Shown in pieces: positions 7,444-16,334 of a DNA stretch of 17,511 nucleotides. Source of the DNA: Enterobacterales bacterium (GTDB lineage: Bacteria; Pseudomonadota; Gammaproteobacteria; Enterobacterales; Succinivibrionaceae); contig CAAGDP010000110.1 in assembly GCA_900768635.1 (NCBI GenBank), forward strand, positions 1 to 17,511, given 5' to 3'. The notes under the pieces are model-generated. The model did no database searches, was not told where the DNA came from, and saw only the letters and a program-made list of their open reading frames with translations. A program made the position numbers and the translations under genes. Numbering within the stretch: position 1 is the first letter of the stretch; each line of letters opens with the position of its first letter.

Positions 7444-8111
7444 TGAAATAATCCCTCAAAATTACAGTATGGTAAATATGGTGATGCCCAAGAGTGTCGA
7501 TTACAAATATAAACATTCTTATCATCACTATTGAATACTTTTTTTGCTAAAACATAGTTATGAAGCTGTACTGAAACCTGATAATCGTAAACTTGAGTAA
7601 TTGTTTCCTCGTAGAATCTATATGAAGCATTAGAAGAAGGATATGATAAATCTAAGCCCAAAATATAAATGTTAGAGCAGCCTAACCAGTAGGCCAGTTG
7701 AAGCGCTAAATGTGTCGTAGATGAACCAAAATAGAATCCTTTATAAAGATTTTTAGAAAATCCATCACGACCGATTGCTTTAAGAAACACAAAGTTATTA
7801 AAACTTTCGAAAGTTTTTTCAAACATCTTTTCGCGAAAGTTATCTCTGCATACAACAATAGGGTTATCTTCTAGCTTATTATTGAATATCTCATACTTTT
7901 TGTCATCTTCTAAAAATCGAGGATCGCTGAGACAATAATATTTAGCTACGATATCATACTTACGTTCTAATAGGGGAGATGCATTTATAGAGATAATTAC
8001 TTCATCTTTCAATAATGACAAGTTACAGGAATTTATACTTGGTCCGTTGCTAAGTACAAAACATCTCTTACCTTTTTCTAAATTATGCAAATGAAATAAC
8101 TTTAAGTTCAT
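7440..8111 (-). CDS. DUF115/GT42-like Rossmann-type protein, putative glycosyltransferase
   Basis: The 223-residue product starts with a Rossmann-like motif, CFVLSNGPSI (17-26), followed by SINASP (41-46) and YYCLSDPRF (58-66). A glycine/serine segment and a hydrophobic strand ending LGLDLSY lie at 129-157. This pattern (GNGPS-like loop, then G-S-x-x-x-x-x-A-x-x-LG-x-x-x-I-Y-x-x-GxD) is shared by DUF115/MAF_flag10 proteins and by GT42 sialyltransferases of the Campylobacter Cst type. I cannot separate these by eye. No sialic acid synthesis or CMP-activation gene is present in the window, so I do not call it a sialyltransferase. It begins one base after the preceding stop and ends with an ATGA overlap into the first hydrolase gene. 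Confidence 0.6.
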   Translation of the reverse strand: MNLKLFHLHNLEKGKRCFVLSNGPSINSCNLSLLKDEVIISINASPLLERKYDIVAKYYCLSDPRFLEDDKKYEIFNNKLEDNPIVVCRDNFREKMFEKTFESFNNFVFLKAIGRDGFSKNLYKGFYFGSSTTHLALQLAYWLGCSNIYILGLDLSYPSSNASYRFYEETITQVYDYQVSVQLHNYVLAKKVFNSDDKNVYICNRHSWASPYLPYCNFEGLFQ

Positions 8112-8112
8112 T

Positions 8113-9111
8113 TTACAAAATCTCCTCGTAAATTCTTGTGAAGCAATGTATTAGTCGCTGAGGTAACATAAATTTATGATAAAAGTCGTAAGAAGATTGT
8201 CTATACTTATTCAAGAGAGATCTATCTTTTGTCAAATTCAGAACTATTTCTAAAAAGTTTTGATCATTAACCCTTAAAAATGGAGGAAGAGCATCTGCAC
8301 GAATAGCATCGGAAAACGATTTTTTTGCAAAAAAATCTGCATTATTAAGTACAATATTACCACACGACAACCCCTCGCAAGAAACCTGATGAAATCCTCC
8401 AGTAACAATTTCATCTACAGTTATATCGCAGCCTTCTCTAATTTTTAATAAGACTTGTGGTTCGATTTTTGTTTCCATATTAATTACTTCAATTTCACTA
8501 GAATATTTTCTTTCTAAAAATTCTAAATTTCCTTGAATATTCGGTGATAACTTGGTTGAAAATATATACTCTTTTTGACAACGATTGTGAGAAGGTGAAA
8601 AAATAATCCGAATCTTGCTTTCATCTCTTTTACGAAGAACACCTGGATGATCAATTAAATTAGGCACCATAATATAATCATCGTATAACCTAGGGTGTAT
8701 ATGAGCTACACAAAGTTTGGCATCAAATTTAAAAGGAAGATTACTTTCAAAATTTGAAAATAATGGAGGTTCTCTCAATGGGGAATGTACTTGATAAACA
8801 TATTTACAACGATTATTTGTCTCCAAAATTTTATAACACAAATCTATAGGAATATTATTATGAATATGGATAATATCTGCACTCCGTATAGCATCAGAAA
8901 AAAATTTATTAATATTTACGTTTTTTAAATTCAACAAACATGAATTGCTATTAAAGAAATTTTTTAAGGGTTCAGGATAATCTTTAATAAAAAAATGAAT
9001 AGAATTACATCCTTCAAGCGATAAATACTTTGAAACTTTCCCAGGAGCCCCTACAAGAGGAGTTGTCGACAAATGAACAACATTAATATCCTTCATAGAT
9101 TTTATTTCCAT
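8113..9111 (-). CDS. Putative GT-B fold glycosyltransferase (GT4-like)
   Basis: This 332-residue protein looks like a retaining GT-B glycosyltransferase. The N-terminal half has a glycine-containing loop, TPLVGAPGKVSKYL (17-30), and the segment ADIIHIHNN (78-86) typical of GT4 acceptor domains. The C-terminal half has FSPSHNRCQKEY (171-182), CDITVDEIVTGGFHQVSCEG (228-247) and LSCGNIVLNN (248-257), matching the donor-binding end of GT4 enzymes. No membrane segment is visible. The start at 9111 overlaps the upstream gene by 29 bases; an in-frame ATG at 9096 (residue 6) would shorten the overlap to 14 bases, and neither has a strong Shine-Dalgarno sequence. Donor and acceptor cannot be told from sequence. 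It probably adds one sugar of the capsule repeat. Confidence 0.7.
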   Translation of the reverse strand: MEIKSMKDINVVHLSTTPLVGAPGKVSKYLSLEGCNSIHFFIKDYPEPLKNFFNSNSCLLNLKNVNINKFFSDAIRSADIIHIHNNIPIDLCYKILETNNRCKYVYQVHSPLREPPLFSNFESNLPFKFDAKLCVAHIHPRLYDDYIMVPNLIDHPGVLRKRDESKIRIIFSPSHNRCQKEYIFSTKLSPNIQGNLEFLERKYSSEIEVINMETKIEPQVLLKIREGCDITVDEIVTGGFHQVSCEGLSCGNIVLNNADFFAKKSFSDAIRADALPPFLRVNDQNFLEIVLNLTKDRSLLNKYRQSSYDFYHKFMLPQRLIHCFTRIYEEIL

Positions 9112-11137
9112 CTTTTAGCATAACACCTAATAATTTTCTATAATCATCCTTATTTTTAGAGTAAGTAATTAAATTCTTATAACGAAAATATAATTCTTCC
9201 CTGACCAGTAACGATTTGACTGTTATTGAATTTAATAATTGTTCAAATGTTATATTGTTACTGTCAGTTGCACACTCAAAGTTACATAAAATGTCGTAAG
9301 AAATATATAAATCAGGATCTACAAAATTATTTATACTTAGTTCATCGAATTTTATAGGTATAAACATATTGAAGTCTTTAGATGAAAGTTGTCTTAATGA
9401 TTCTTTAACTGAAAATTCGATATCATGCATATTTGTTATATCTATAATATCAATAAACCTAAACTGGTCAATTACATCTTTTATCTTTTCCACCAAGTGT
9501 TTACTGATAATTAAACAATCAGTGTTTAAAGGAGATATATATTCAATTGATTTTTCATTAGTTATAATACATATAGTTCTAACTTTTGTTGAACATAATC
9601 TAATAGCATTTATGTAATTGCTTAAAGGATTGCAAGATAACACAAATTTGAATTTTCCAAAAAACTCCTTAACTTCTGAAGGAAATGCATTTAGAATTTC
9701 TTCAGTAGAACTAGTAAACTTATCGTTTTGATACTTTAATATGGCAAGATTTTTACTCTTAAACTGTACAACTCTTGCCTCATCAAACCAATTAATATTT
9801 GATATTATCGATTTTATACATTCACTATCATCATCAACAATTAGTAAATTATCCTTTGATAGTGAAGTTTGACAGAGATTTTGATATTTAATGTTCAATT
9901 CATCAGATAACATTGGTCTTGATATCTTTATGCTTATTAATTTACAACCATCACTCTCAATTCGTTCATCCACAACTCTACCTCTAGTATTTTTATTAAG
10001 GACCGAAACAATATTTTCAAAAATGAATTTGAAAAATTTTGAATCATAAAAAAATTTTCTCGGCTCCCGTGCAAGCTTAAGAAATTTTTTATAACATTTA
10101 TTCATCTTCGCTGAACTAGTACGGTTTTGCAATTTTATCTGTCTACTCAAAATATTATTACCCTGAAATGAGATTACTTGTTCTAAACAATAATAGATAT
10201 TTCGATTAAATTCTTCATATAATAACTTATAATTCAATGAAAACTTGCTTTTATTGATTTTATCTATTGCTTTTAGAAACTCACTAACTTTTAACTTAGC
10301 AAATATTATGTCTTTATCAATTACTTGCTGTGTGGCTGGTTTTGGTATTCTTTCAGAACAAACAACTTTACATCCGCATGACAGAGCTTCATATAAGACA
10401 AGTGAAAAACTTTCATACAAGCTTGGCATCAACACACACTTTGCTTTTAAATAAATATCATTCTTATCTACTTTTGAAGAATCGATCCAAACCACCTTCT
10501 CATTTTTGGGTTTAAGCGGTGAATATACAAATATCTTCACTTTCTTTGATAATTTATTTATTAATGCACTACCCTTAATATTTGTAAATTTTCCAACAAA
10601 TAATTGTTCAATAGTTTTCTCTGATGACTCTTTATATTCCGGTATAGGATTTGGATAAATTATGCAATCATCAATATCTATATACTTCTTTGTTTCTTCA
10701 AATACAGACTTTGATGGAGCACTAATTACATCTGCTTTAGCAATAAAACTTAATTCATCAATAAATCTTATTTCGTCATAAGGTGATTTTTGGAATGTTC
10801 TAATTATTGCATCCATTCCATGAAGCCGAATATGGATTGTAATCTTTTTACGAAGCAAACTTAGTTTTTTAGCCAAATAGCAATAGGTATCTGGTAGTTC
10901 TACAATAATTTTTAATTTTGGGTCATTTGTAATTTCGTTTTCAATTTCTTCGTATACTTGTTCATAAAACAGTTCTATAGTTTCGGAATTTTTCTTTTGT
11001 TTAAGAACACACTCTATTCCAAAATTTTTAAAAATAAAGCTGTATATCATTTCAGAATACACGCTTATACCAGAACATCTATTACCTACAGGATCTAGAA
11101 TAATATATTGAATTTTGTATCCTAGTTTTTCTGTCAT
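9083..11137 (-). CDS. Two-part capsule glycosyltransferase: GT4-like domain plus unknown C-terminal domain
   Basis: Residues about 1-325 of this 684-residue protein form a GT4-like glycosyltransferase: GISVYSEMIY (23-32), IRLHGMD (103-109), a VGKFTNIKGS donor-domain start (181-190), and PSLYESFSLVLYEALSCGC (238-256), in which Glu242 and Glu250 give the EX7E motif of retaining GT-B enzymes. A basic linker, KFLKLAREPRKFFYDSKFF (351-369), is of a kind I recall between modules of other multi-domain capsule glycosyltransferases. Residues about 395-684 I do not recognise: mixed strand and helix with no clear membrane segment and no obvious DXD motif. The architecture would suit a chain-extending polymerase with two activities, but that is inference. 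It begins two bases after the kpsD stop and is rich in Lys, Asn and Ile, as expected of its AT-rich composition. Confidence 0.72.
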   Translation of the reverse strand: MTEKLGYKIQYIILDPVGNRCSGISVYSEMIYSFIFKNFGIECVLKQKKNSETIELFYEQVYEEIENEITNDPKLKIIVELPDTYCYLAKKLSLLRKKITIHIRLHGMDAIIRTFQKSPYDEIRFIDELSFIAKADVISAPSKSVFEETKKYIDIDDCIIYPNPIPEYKESSEKTIEQLFVGKFTNIKGSALINKLSKKVKIFVYSPLKPKNEKVVWIDSSKVDKNDIYLKAKCVLMPSLYESFSLVLYEALSCGCKVVCSERIPKPATQQVIDKDIIFAKLKVSEFLKAIDKINKSKFSLNYKLLYEEFNRNIYYCLEQVISFQGNNILSRQIKLQNRTSSAKMNKCYKKFLKLAREPRKFFYDSKFFKFIFENIVSVLNKNTRGRVVDERIESDGCKLISIKISRPMLSDELNIKYQNLCQTSLSKDNLLIVDDDSECIKSIISNINWFDEARVVQFKSKNLAILKYQNDKFTSSTEEILNAFPSEVKEFFGKFKFVLSCNPLSNYINAIRLCSTKVRTICIITNEKSIEYISPLNTDCLIISKHLVEKIKDVIDQFRFIDIIDITNMHDIEFSVKESLRQLSSKDFNMFIPIKFDELSINNFVDPDLYISYDILCNFECATDSNNITFEQLLNSITVKSLLVREELYFRYKNLITYSKNKDDYRKLLGVMLKDGNKIYEGY

Positions 11138-11139
11138 TT

Positions 11140-12957
11140 TTACAGTCCAATAACAACCTTTGTTGCCACCGCCAATTGATAAATTATCTGCATAACGTCT
11201 TTAGCAAATTGCATATTCTTGCTATCAACCTTAGGCATCACTATAACCCTGGAACCTGGTTGTATCGCCATCTGCGAAAAACTTCCTACCTGACCATTAG
11301 GCAGAACTACCAAAATATTCTCTTTGTCAGCTCTTTGCGAAAATCCACCAGTTTCACTTATATAATCCTCAATGCCATATTCAGCATTAAAAACCAAAGC
11401 CTTCGGCATCAGCACCTCACCACCAACCTGTATTACATCTGTTCTCTCTGGAATTATGATCTGATCACCATCTTCAAGAATAATGTCATTAACTTTGCCG
11501 TTTGCTGATACGACTACCACCCCATCCGGCTTTATTGCCTGTGCTCGTTTTACAAAATCCTGGATTAGTTCTGCTTCCTTCACCCTGATACTGGCTTCAT
11601 CAACAGAAGATGATTCTGCTGTCAGAGAGCTTTGCTCAAGACGTTTCAAAGCTTCATCAATTATGATCTTCTGCTGATCAGCAACACTTTTCCTCCGGAT
11701 ATAAACAGATCTGACATCAGCAGTTTCTTCCATAATCCTTATATTTTTTAACACATCAGTAAGATGAGTTCCTTTGCTGACTATAAAACGGGATTTTCCC
11801 TGAATCGGGCCTATAACACTTGTTAAGATTGTTCCTAACTGACTGTCAGATACAAACATAATCCGGTCATCAGGATTTATTGATGTGTTTAAAAATTCGC
11901 TGATAGTAATGTACCTGTTGTAGGTGGCATTGTTGGTAAAACCACTTATCTGTACATGAGTAACATCTGCATTCAATCCTGTCAGGGAAACAAGATCCCG
12001 TCCCAAATGATTCTGAGCAGTAAACTCATATACAGCCGGTTTCTTTACTACTCCATAAACACTGGCTGAAATTTTTTTCGGTGAGATAACAATTACATCA
12101 TCGTTTTCCAACGTAAATATCGGGATCACACCCTCGGTAATAAACTTATAGAGATCAATTGTTTTTACAATTTTTCCTCTTCGTTTTACCAGAATTTCAC
12201 GATAACTACCCTGCAAAGCATTTATGCCCCCGGCCCTGTCAATATAAGACAATACATTGTCATTATGACTTCCTGAATATCTGCCGGGACTATTAACAAA
12301 ACCGGTTACAAACACCGCCACAGGTTGCGAGCTTTGAAGATTGACATAAAGATCAACATTGTCAGTAAAAACACTGGCGACTGCAGATTTAATAACTGCT
12401 GTCAGCGATGCAGCAGAGCACCCTGCAACCTTTACCGGACCAATTTCAGGTATAAAGATATTCCCCTGTAAATCAACGGTAAGAATACTTTCCAAAGTGC
12501 GAGCTCCCCACATTCGCAGAGCAATACGATCACCGGTAGCTACCTGATACTCCGGATTGATATCAGTTTGAAAAGTACCAGCAAAATTTCCTGTAAACAG
12601 TTCTGAACCAAAAGGTCTTAGTTTACTGAATTCCTGTGTATGATAAGCACCTTGAGCCCAGGCTGGTTGAGCACGATTATTCTGGGTCAGAGGGTCAAAA
12701 CCCTGATCCGCAAATTGAGTATCACCAACATCCCTGTGAGAGTTGTTTTGATTGATAGTCCCGTTATTTCCTACGGTATAACTGCTTTGCGGAATATCCA
12801 AATTCTTAGACTTTATTGTTTCTGAGCATATTCCGACACCAGAAGGTAAGAAAAAAGTAATAAACAAAACAACATAGAGCCCATTCCGTATAATGGCATC
12901 CGGAATTCTTTTCACAGGTATTAACTTAAAATGATTCTGGCTCTTAGTGTTATTCAT
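11140..12957 (-). CDS. kpsD: Capsule export outer-membrane/periplasmic protein KpsD
   Basis: This is the polysaccharide export protein of a group 2 system, which with KpsE forms the route through periplasm and outer membrane. It has 605 residues against about 558 in E. coli KpsD. A basic N-terminus and hydrophobic stretch at about 26-44 make a signal sequence; there is no convincing lipobox, as expected for KpsD rather than Wza. Residues about 133-210 form the Poly_export domain (INPEYQVATGDRIALRMWG at 133-151). Repeated SLBB-like units follow, the first from about 212 (VAVFVTGFVNSPGRY, 213-227). The C-terminus is an amphipathic stretch ending LAVATKVVIGL. Residues 50-130 are low in hydrophobics and rich in Asn, Gln and Thr, probably flexible. 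The gene starts three bases after the kpsE stop. Confidence 0.93.
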   Translation of the reverse strand: MNNTKSQNHFKLIPVKRIPDAIIRNGLYVVLFITFFLPSGVGICSETIKSKNLDIPQSSYTVGNNGTINQNNSHRDVGDTQFADQGFDPLTQNNRAQPAWAQGAYHTQEFSKLRPFGSELFTGNFAGTFQTDINPEYQVATGDRIALRMWGARTLESILTVDLQGNIFIPEIGPVKVAGCSAASLTAVIKSAVASVFTDNVDLYVNLQSSQPVAVFVTGFVNSPGRYSGSHNDNVLSYIDRAGGINALQGSYREILVKRRGKIVKTIDLYKFITEGVIPIFTLENDDVIVISPKKISASVYGVVKKPAVYEFTAQNHLGRDLVSLTGLNADVTHVQISGFTNNATYNRYITISEFLNTSINPDDRIMFVSDSQLGTILTSVIGPIQGKSRFIVSKGTHLTDVLKNIRIMEETADVRSVYIRRKSVADQQKIIIDEALKRLEQSSLTAESSSVDEASIRVKEAELIQDFVKRAQAIKPDGVVVVSANGKVNDIILEDGDQIIIPERTDVIQVGGEVLMPKALVFNAEYGIEDYISETGGFSQRADKENILVVLPNGQVGSFSQMAIQPGSRVIVMPKVDSKNMQFAKDVMQIIYQLAVATKVVIGL

Positions 12958-12960
12958 AGA

Positions 12961-14799
12961 TTAAACTCCCAGATGCTCACGGATTGCTGACATCACCAGA
13001 GAAATGATCCCAACACCAAAGAAGGTCAGAAAAAGAGTAATGAAGGCTGATTGCAAAGGTTTTGGCCACAATGACTCATCAGGCAAAGAAGGAGATTCCA
13101 CCATTACCAGATAACGAGTTTTCGCTAGTGCCGCCTGTCTGGCAGTTTCAAGAGATGACATAGCAGACTCTAGCATTTTTTTGGCAAACTCGTGCTTTAA
13201 GGATAAGTTTTCATACTCCTCAAGAGCATCACTCAGCATACTATTCGTTTTCCCATCAGAGTCTTTCCCTCCAATTCGGGATCTAAAATCCTTAATCTGT
13301 CGGTCAAGAGCTTCGTTTTTAGAACGCAGTGTTCTTATCTCCACGGAATCAGATTTTAAGTAGGAAAGTTTCTGATCAAGCTCAGCACGACCTTCTGCAA
13401 GTTGTTTTTCCAACCCGGAAAGAATAGAACTGATGTTTTCAGCCTCTTTATCAGGTGAAATAAAAATATGATTATTTCTAAAAGCCTTTAGATCCTTTGC
13501 GGAACTTTCAACTTTAAACTGGGCCTTTTCCACCTCTGATTCCGCAAGACGAATTGCATCCCTGTGAGCACTTTCATTCATACGGTTAATCAGAAGATCC
13601 AACTGACTGATTACTTCCTGCTGGATTTTCAAACTGAATTCAGGATTGTAGGAACGAACAGAAAAACGAATTATTTCACTTTCTGAATCAATATCAGTGG
13701 AAACAATATCTTTCCAAAACTCTTCTATTTCATTGATGGTTGGCGCCTTAGATAGGCCAGAAAACAAATCACCTCCGGAAAAATGTTGTTTCAGATCCAG
13801 AACCCGATCAACAGCATTAAACAGATCAAGAGAATCAATAAATGCATTGGCAATATACAGATCAGTACTGGAGTTACCACTTAAAATACTTTGCGGTGTT
13901 AAGGTTAAAGATTGCTCTGGTTCACTACTCCGAATGGAAAATTCAGAAGTAGAAATGTACATCGGCTTATAGAAAACAAGACAATACAAATAGACGATAA
14001 CTGCCGGTAACAGCATAAGGAGCATTGTCAGATTAAATTTACTGATATGTCCTAATTTTTTTACGATTGAAATTCCGGTACTGCTCTTTTCATAAACATT
14101 ATCAATATCTGCCATCTGTTGATCATCAGTTGACAAAGCAGAACCTAACGTTTCGTTAGTCGCATCCATTGGAGATGAGTTATCACTAAATAATGACAGT
14201 TCTCCGGAAGCTAGCTTACTGATAAGAAAAGTAATATTGGCATTAAACTGTTCACATAGTTTTAATGCCTCTGCAAAAACTATGGAAATTGATGAACAGC
14301 GTATTGCACATTCCTGCGCAATATTTACCAGTTCTTCACGGGAAATCTGATCCAGAAAAGTTCTGATAGCATTAGATACATTACGACAGTATTTGGTTAT
14401 ATTATTAACATGATCCAAACAGCGGTTATTAAAACAGTTCAGAAGATTTTCTATAATTAAAGAAATATCCAGATCCTGATTTAACTGTTTTTCAGAAGCG
14501 TCCAATCCTAAAATATTTATATCCGTTTTTCCTTCTTTCAAGATGTTAAGCAGGACTTCTAAATTTTGATAATTGGCCGTGGCCTGATTTTGTGAACAGT
14601 TAATCCCTTTTTTTAAGTTTTCAGCCAAAGCATAAAAGTCGAAAGTTTTACAAAAATCCATCAGCTCAAGACAAAGTTCTCCTGCTTCATTCAACTTAGC
14701 AACTTCAAGCTTTCTGATATGAATAAGATCCTTAATAGCATCTTCTACTTCAGAAGATAACCTCTTACTGTTTATCAGAGTTTCAGAGAAATCAGTCAT
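12961..14799 (-). CDS. kpsE: Capsule export inner-membrane protein KpsE with long N-terminal extension
   Basis: KpsE is the periplasmic adaptor (PCP-3 type) linking the KpsMT transporter to KpsD. The canonical part runs from about 245 to 612: a membrane segment at 256-277, the YISTSEFSIRSSEP segment at 281-294, a long coiled coil at about 410-560, a proline-rich ESPSLPDESLWPKPLQ motif (568-583) and a second membrane segment at about 583-605. E. coli KpsE has 382 residues, so the first 250 or so residues are extra. They are predicted helical, contain nine cysteines (43, 50, 68, 122, 127, 138, 164, 168, 182) and lie before the first membrane segment, so they should be cytoplasmic. The frame is continuous and the start follows the kpsT stop directly (TAAATG). 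The extension's function is unknown. Confidence 0.92.
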   Translation of the reverse strand: MTDFSETLINSKRLSSEVEDAIKDLIHIRKLEVAKLNEAGELCLELMDFCKTFDFYALAENLKKGINCSQNQATANYQNLEVLLNILKEGKTDINILGLDASEKQLNQDLDISLIIENLLNCFNNRCLDHVNNITKYCRNVSNAIRTFLDQISREELVNIAQECAIRCSSISIVFAEALKLCEQFNANITFLISKLASGELSLFSDNSSPMDATNETLGSALSTDDQQMADIDNVYEKSSTGISIVKKLGHISKFNLTMLLMLLPAVIVYLYCLVFYKPMYISTSEFSIRSSEPEQSLTLTPQSILSGNSSTDLYIANAFIDSLDLFNAVDRVLDLKQHFSGGDLFSGLSKAPTINEIEEFWKDIVSTDIDSESEIIRFSVRSYNPEFSLKIQQEVISQLDLLINRMNESAHRDAIRLAESEVEKAQFKVESSAKDLKAFRNNHIFISPDKEAENISSILSGLEKQLAEGRAELDQKLSYLKSDSVEIRTLRSKNEALDRQIKDFRSRIGGKDSDGKTNSMLSDALEEYENLSLKHEFAKKMLESAMSSLETARQAALAKTRYLVMVESPSLPDESLWPKPLQSAFITLFLTFFGVGIISLVMSAIREHLGV

Positions 14800-15489
14800 T
14801 TAAATGATCCTCCCAGGCTGTGATAAAGAAGGAGATTTGGCAAGTGACTGATAATGCAATATGGATTCTTCAATAGTCTTATGTTCAATCAACTTTGACT
14901 TATCAAGAACCAAAGCTTTACGACACAAAGTCTTAACACTGGAAATACTGTGAGACACCACAATGAGAGTAGCTTCTTTAGCTTTTTTCTTAAAAATATC
15001 AATACTCTTCTGTTTAAAGGTTGCATCCCCGACAGAGAAAGCTTCATCAACCAGATAAAAATCAAAACCTATGGCCATACTGAAAGCAAAGGCCAGTTTG
15101 GACTTCATACCGGAACTATAGCTTTTTACCGGTTCGTTAAGATAATCTCCCAGTTCAGTAAATTCTTCAACAAATGCCTTATCACGTTGATAATTACTTT
15201 TGTAGATACGGCTTATGAATCTGAGATTTTGATAACCAGTAAGATTACCTGCAATGCAACCACTGAAAGCTACGGGCCAACTGATGGTACTGTTTCGAAT
15301 AACTCTGCCCTTATCAGGGAAGGATGCTCCGGAAAGAATTCGCAGCAAAGTTGATTTCCCGCTTCCATTAAGGCCCAGGATCCCTGTATTAACACCTTCA
15401 GAGAAGATATAGGAAATATCATCAAGAACCATATGTCGCTTATGATTGTTCAATGCATAGCTTTTGGTAACATTCTGCAAGGTGATCAT
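14800..15489 (-). CDS. kpsT: Capsule ABC transporter ATPase KpsT
   Basis: This is the nucleotide-binding subunit that powers export of the lipid-linked capsule chain across the inner membrane with KpsM. From the start chosen here the product is 229 residues, the usual KpsT length (about 220). Walker A is GLNGSGKST (39-47), the signature is YSSGMKSKLAFA (124-135), Walker B is FYLVDEAF (144-151) and the H-loop is VSH (178-180). The frame is open upstream to 15669, but that adds 60 residues lying inside kpsM. The ATG at 15489 gives the family N-terminus MITLQNVTKSY and overlaps the kpsM stop as ATGA, the usual coupling for this pair. Confidence 0.96.
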   Translation of the reverse strand: MITLQNVTKSYALNNHKRHMVLDDISYIFSEGVNTGILGLNGSGKSTLLRILSGASFPDKGRVIRNSTISWPVAFSGCIAGNLTGYQNLRFISRIYKSNYQRDKAFVEEFTELGDYLNEPVKSYSSGMKSKLAFAFSMAIGFDFYLVDEAFSVGDATFKQKSIDIFKKKAKEATLIVVSHSISSVKTLCRKALVLDKSKLIEHKTIEESILHYQSLAKSPSLSQPGRII

Positions 15490-16307
15490 AGTTCGAACTT
15501 CCTGTGGGATGACTGCTCCAAAAGAAGCCCGAAAAACATAAAGCCCAGAGATAAACAAAGGACGCCGAAATATCTTGTTTCGGATGTGTAGCTGAATACG
15601 TTGGAAACCGAACCCCTCATATTTTCTATAATATTCAGGAGAGGGTTGTACTCCAGGTATGTTTTCCAATGAGAAGGAAAACGAGAGATACTGAAAAACA
15701 CTCCGGAAACAAAGAACATAATTCTCAGAAGATAAGGTACAATTTTTCCTACCGAAGGATAAAAGACATTCAAAGAGGCAATAAAAATCGCTGAAGATAT
15801 ACTTAAAAGCAGAACAAGTATCAGACAGATCACGAAATCACTGCAGGAGTTAATCGTAAACTCCAGCCCAGCAATAATTCCTCCTGCAACAATGAACAAT
15901 GCAGTAACAATATGCGTGGTAATGACGACTATACAACGAGCTAAAAGCACATCCAGAGGATGAACGTGAGGAAATTCCAATAAAGCACCATTGGCACTTA
16001 TGGCCGAAAGACATTTATTGATGCAACCACTGAAAATATTCCAGAAAGTAAAACCAATCAGTAGAAAATAAATCACCGGCAAAGATCCCTGATTGGCAAT
16101 GCCTGCAATGTATCTGATACCTGCAAATACGGCGATATTGAAAGCAGTTTGAATAATCACCCACAAATATCCAAGACGGCGATCCCCATACATAGTGGTG
16201 GTTTCTCTTAATATCAGAGCATAAATCACGGTACACATACACTGAGCTGCACCCCGGGAGGTTTGCTCAAACTTCAGTGAATTTGTACTTGGTTTACTGT
16301 AAGTCAT
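15486..16307 (-). CDS. kpsM: Capsule ABC transporter permease KpsM
   Basis: This is the membrane subunit of the ABC-2 type capsule exporter. It has 273 residues (E. coli KpsM has 258) with about six hydrophobic segments. YALILRETTTMYGDRRLGYL (29-48) is the cytoplasmic coupling region typical of the family, and a later EYNPLLNIIENMR motif comes before the last membrane segment, both as in KpsM/BexB. It is translationally coupled to kpsT by an ATGA overlap and starts 27 bases after the lipoprotein gene, with only a weak ribosome binding site. The order kpsM-kpsT-kpsE-kpsD resembles the bexBACD-type transport block more than the split regions 1 and 3 of E. coli. Confidence 0.95.
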   Translation of the reverse strand: MTYSKPSTNSLKFEQTSRGAAQCMCTVIYALILRETTTMYGDRRLGYLWVIIQTAFNIAVFAGIRYIAGIANQGSLPVIYFLLIGFTFWNIFSGCINKCLSAISANGALLEFPHVHPLDVLLARCIVVITTHIVTALFIVAGGIIAGLEFTINSCSDFVICLILVLLLSISSAIFIASLNVFYPSVGKIVPYLLRIMFFVSGVFFSISRFPSHWKTYLEYNPLLNIIENMRGSVSNVFSYTSETRYFGVLCLSLGFMFFGLLLEQSSHRKFEL

Positions 16308-16334
16308 ATCTTCAAACTGCCTAACAGAGTCTTT

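Noticed and set aside
15490..15669. Longer kpsT start adding 60 residues
   Set aside because: The extension lies inside kpsM, has no ATP-binding family features, and the ATGA-coupled start at 15489 gives the usual KpsT N-terminus and length.
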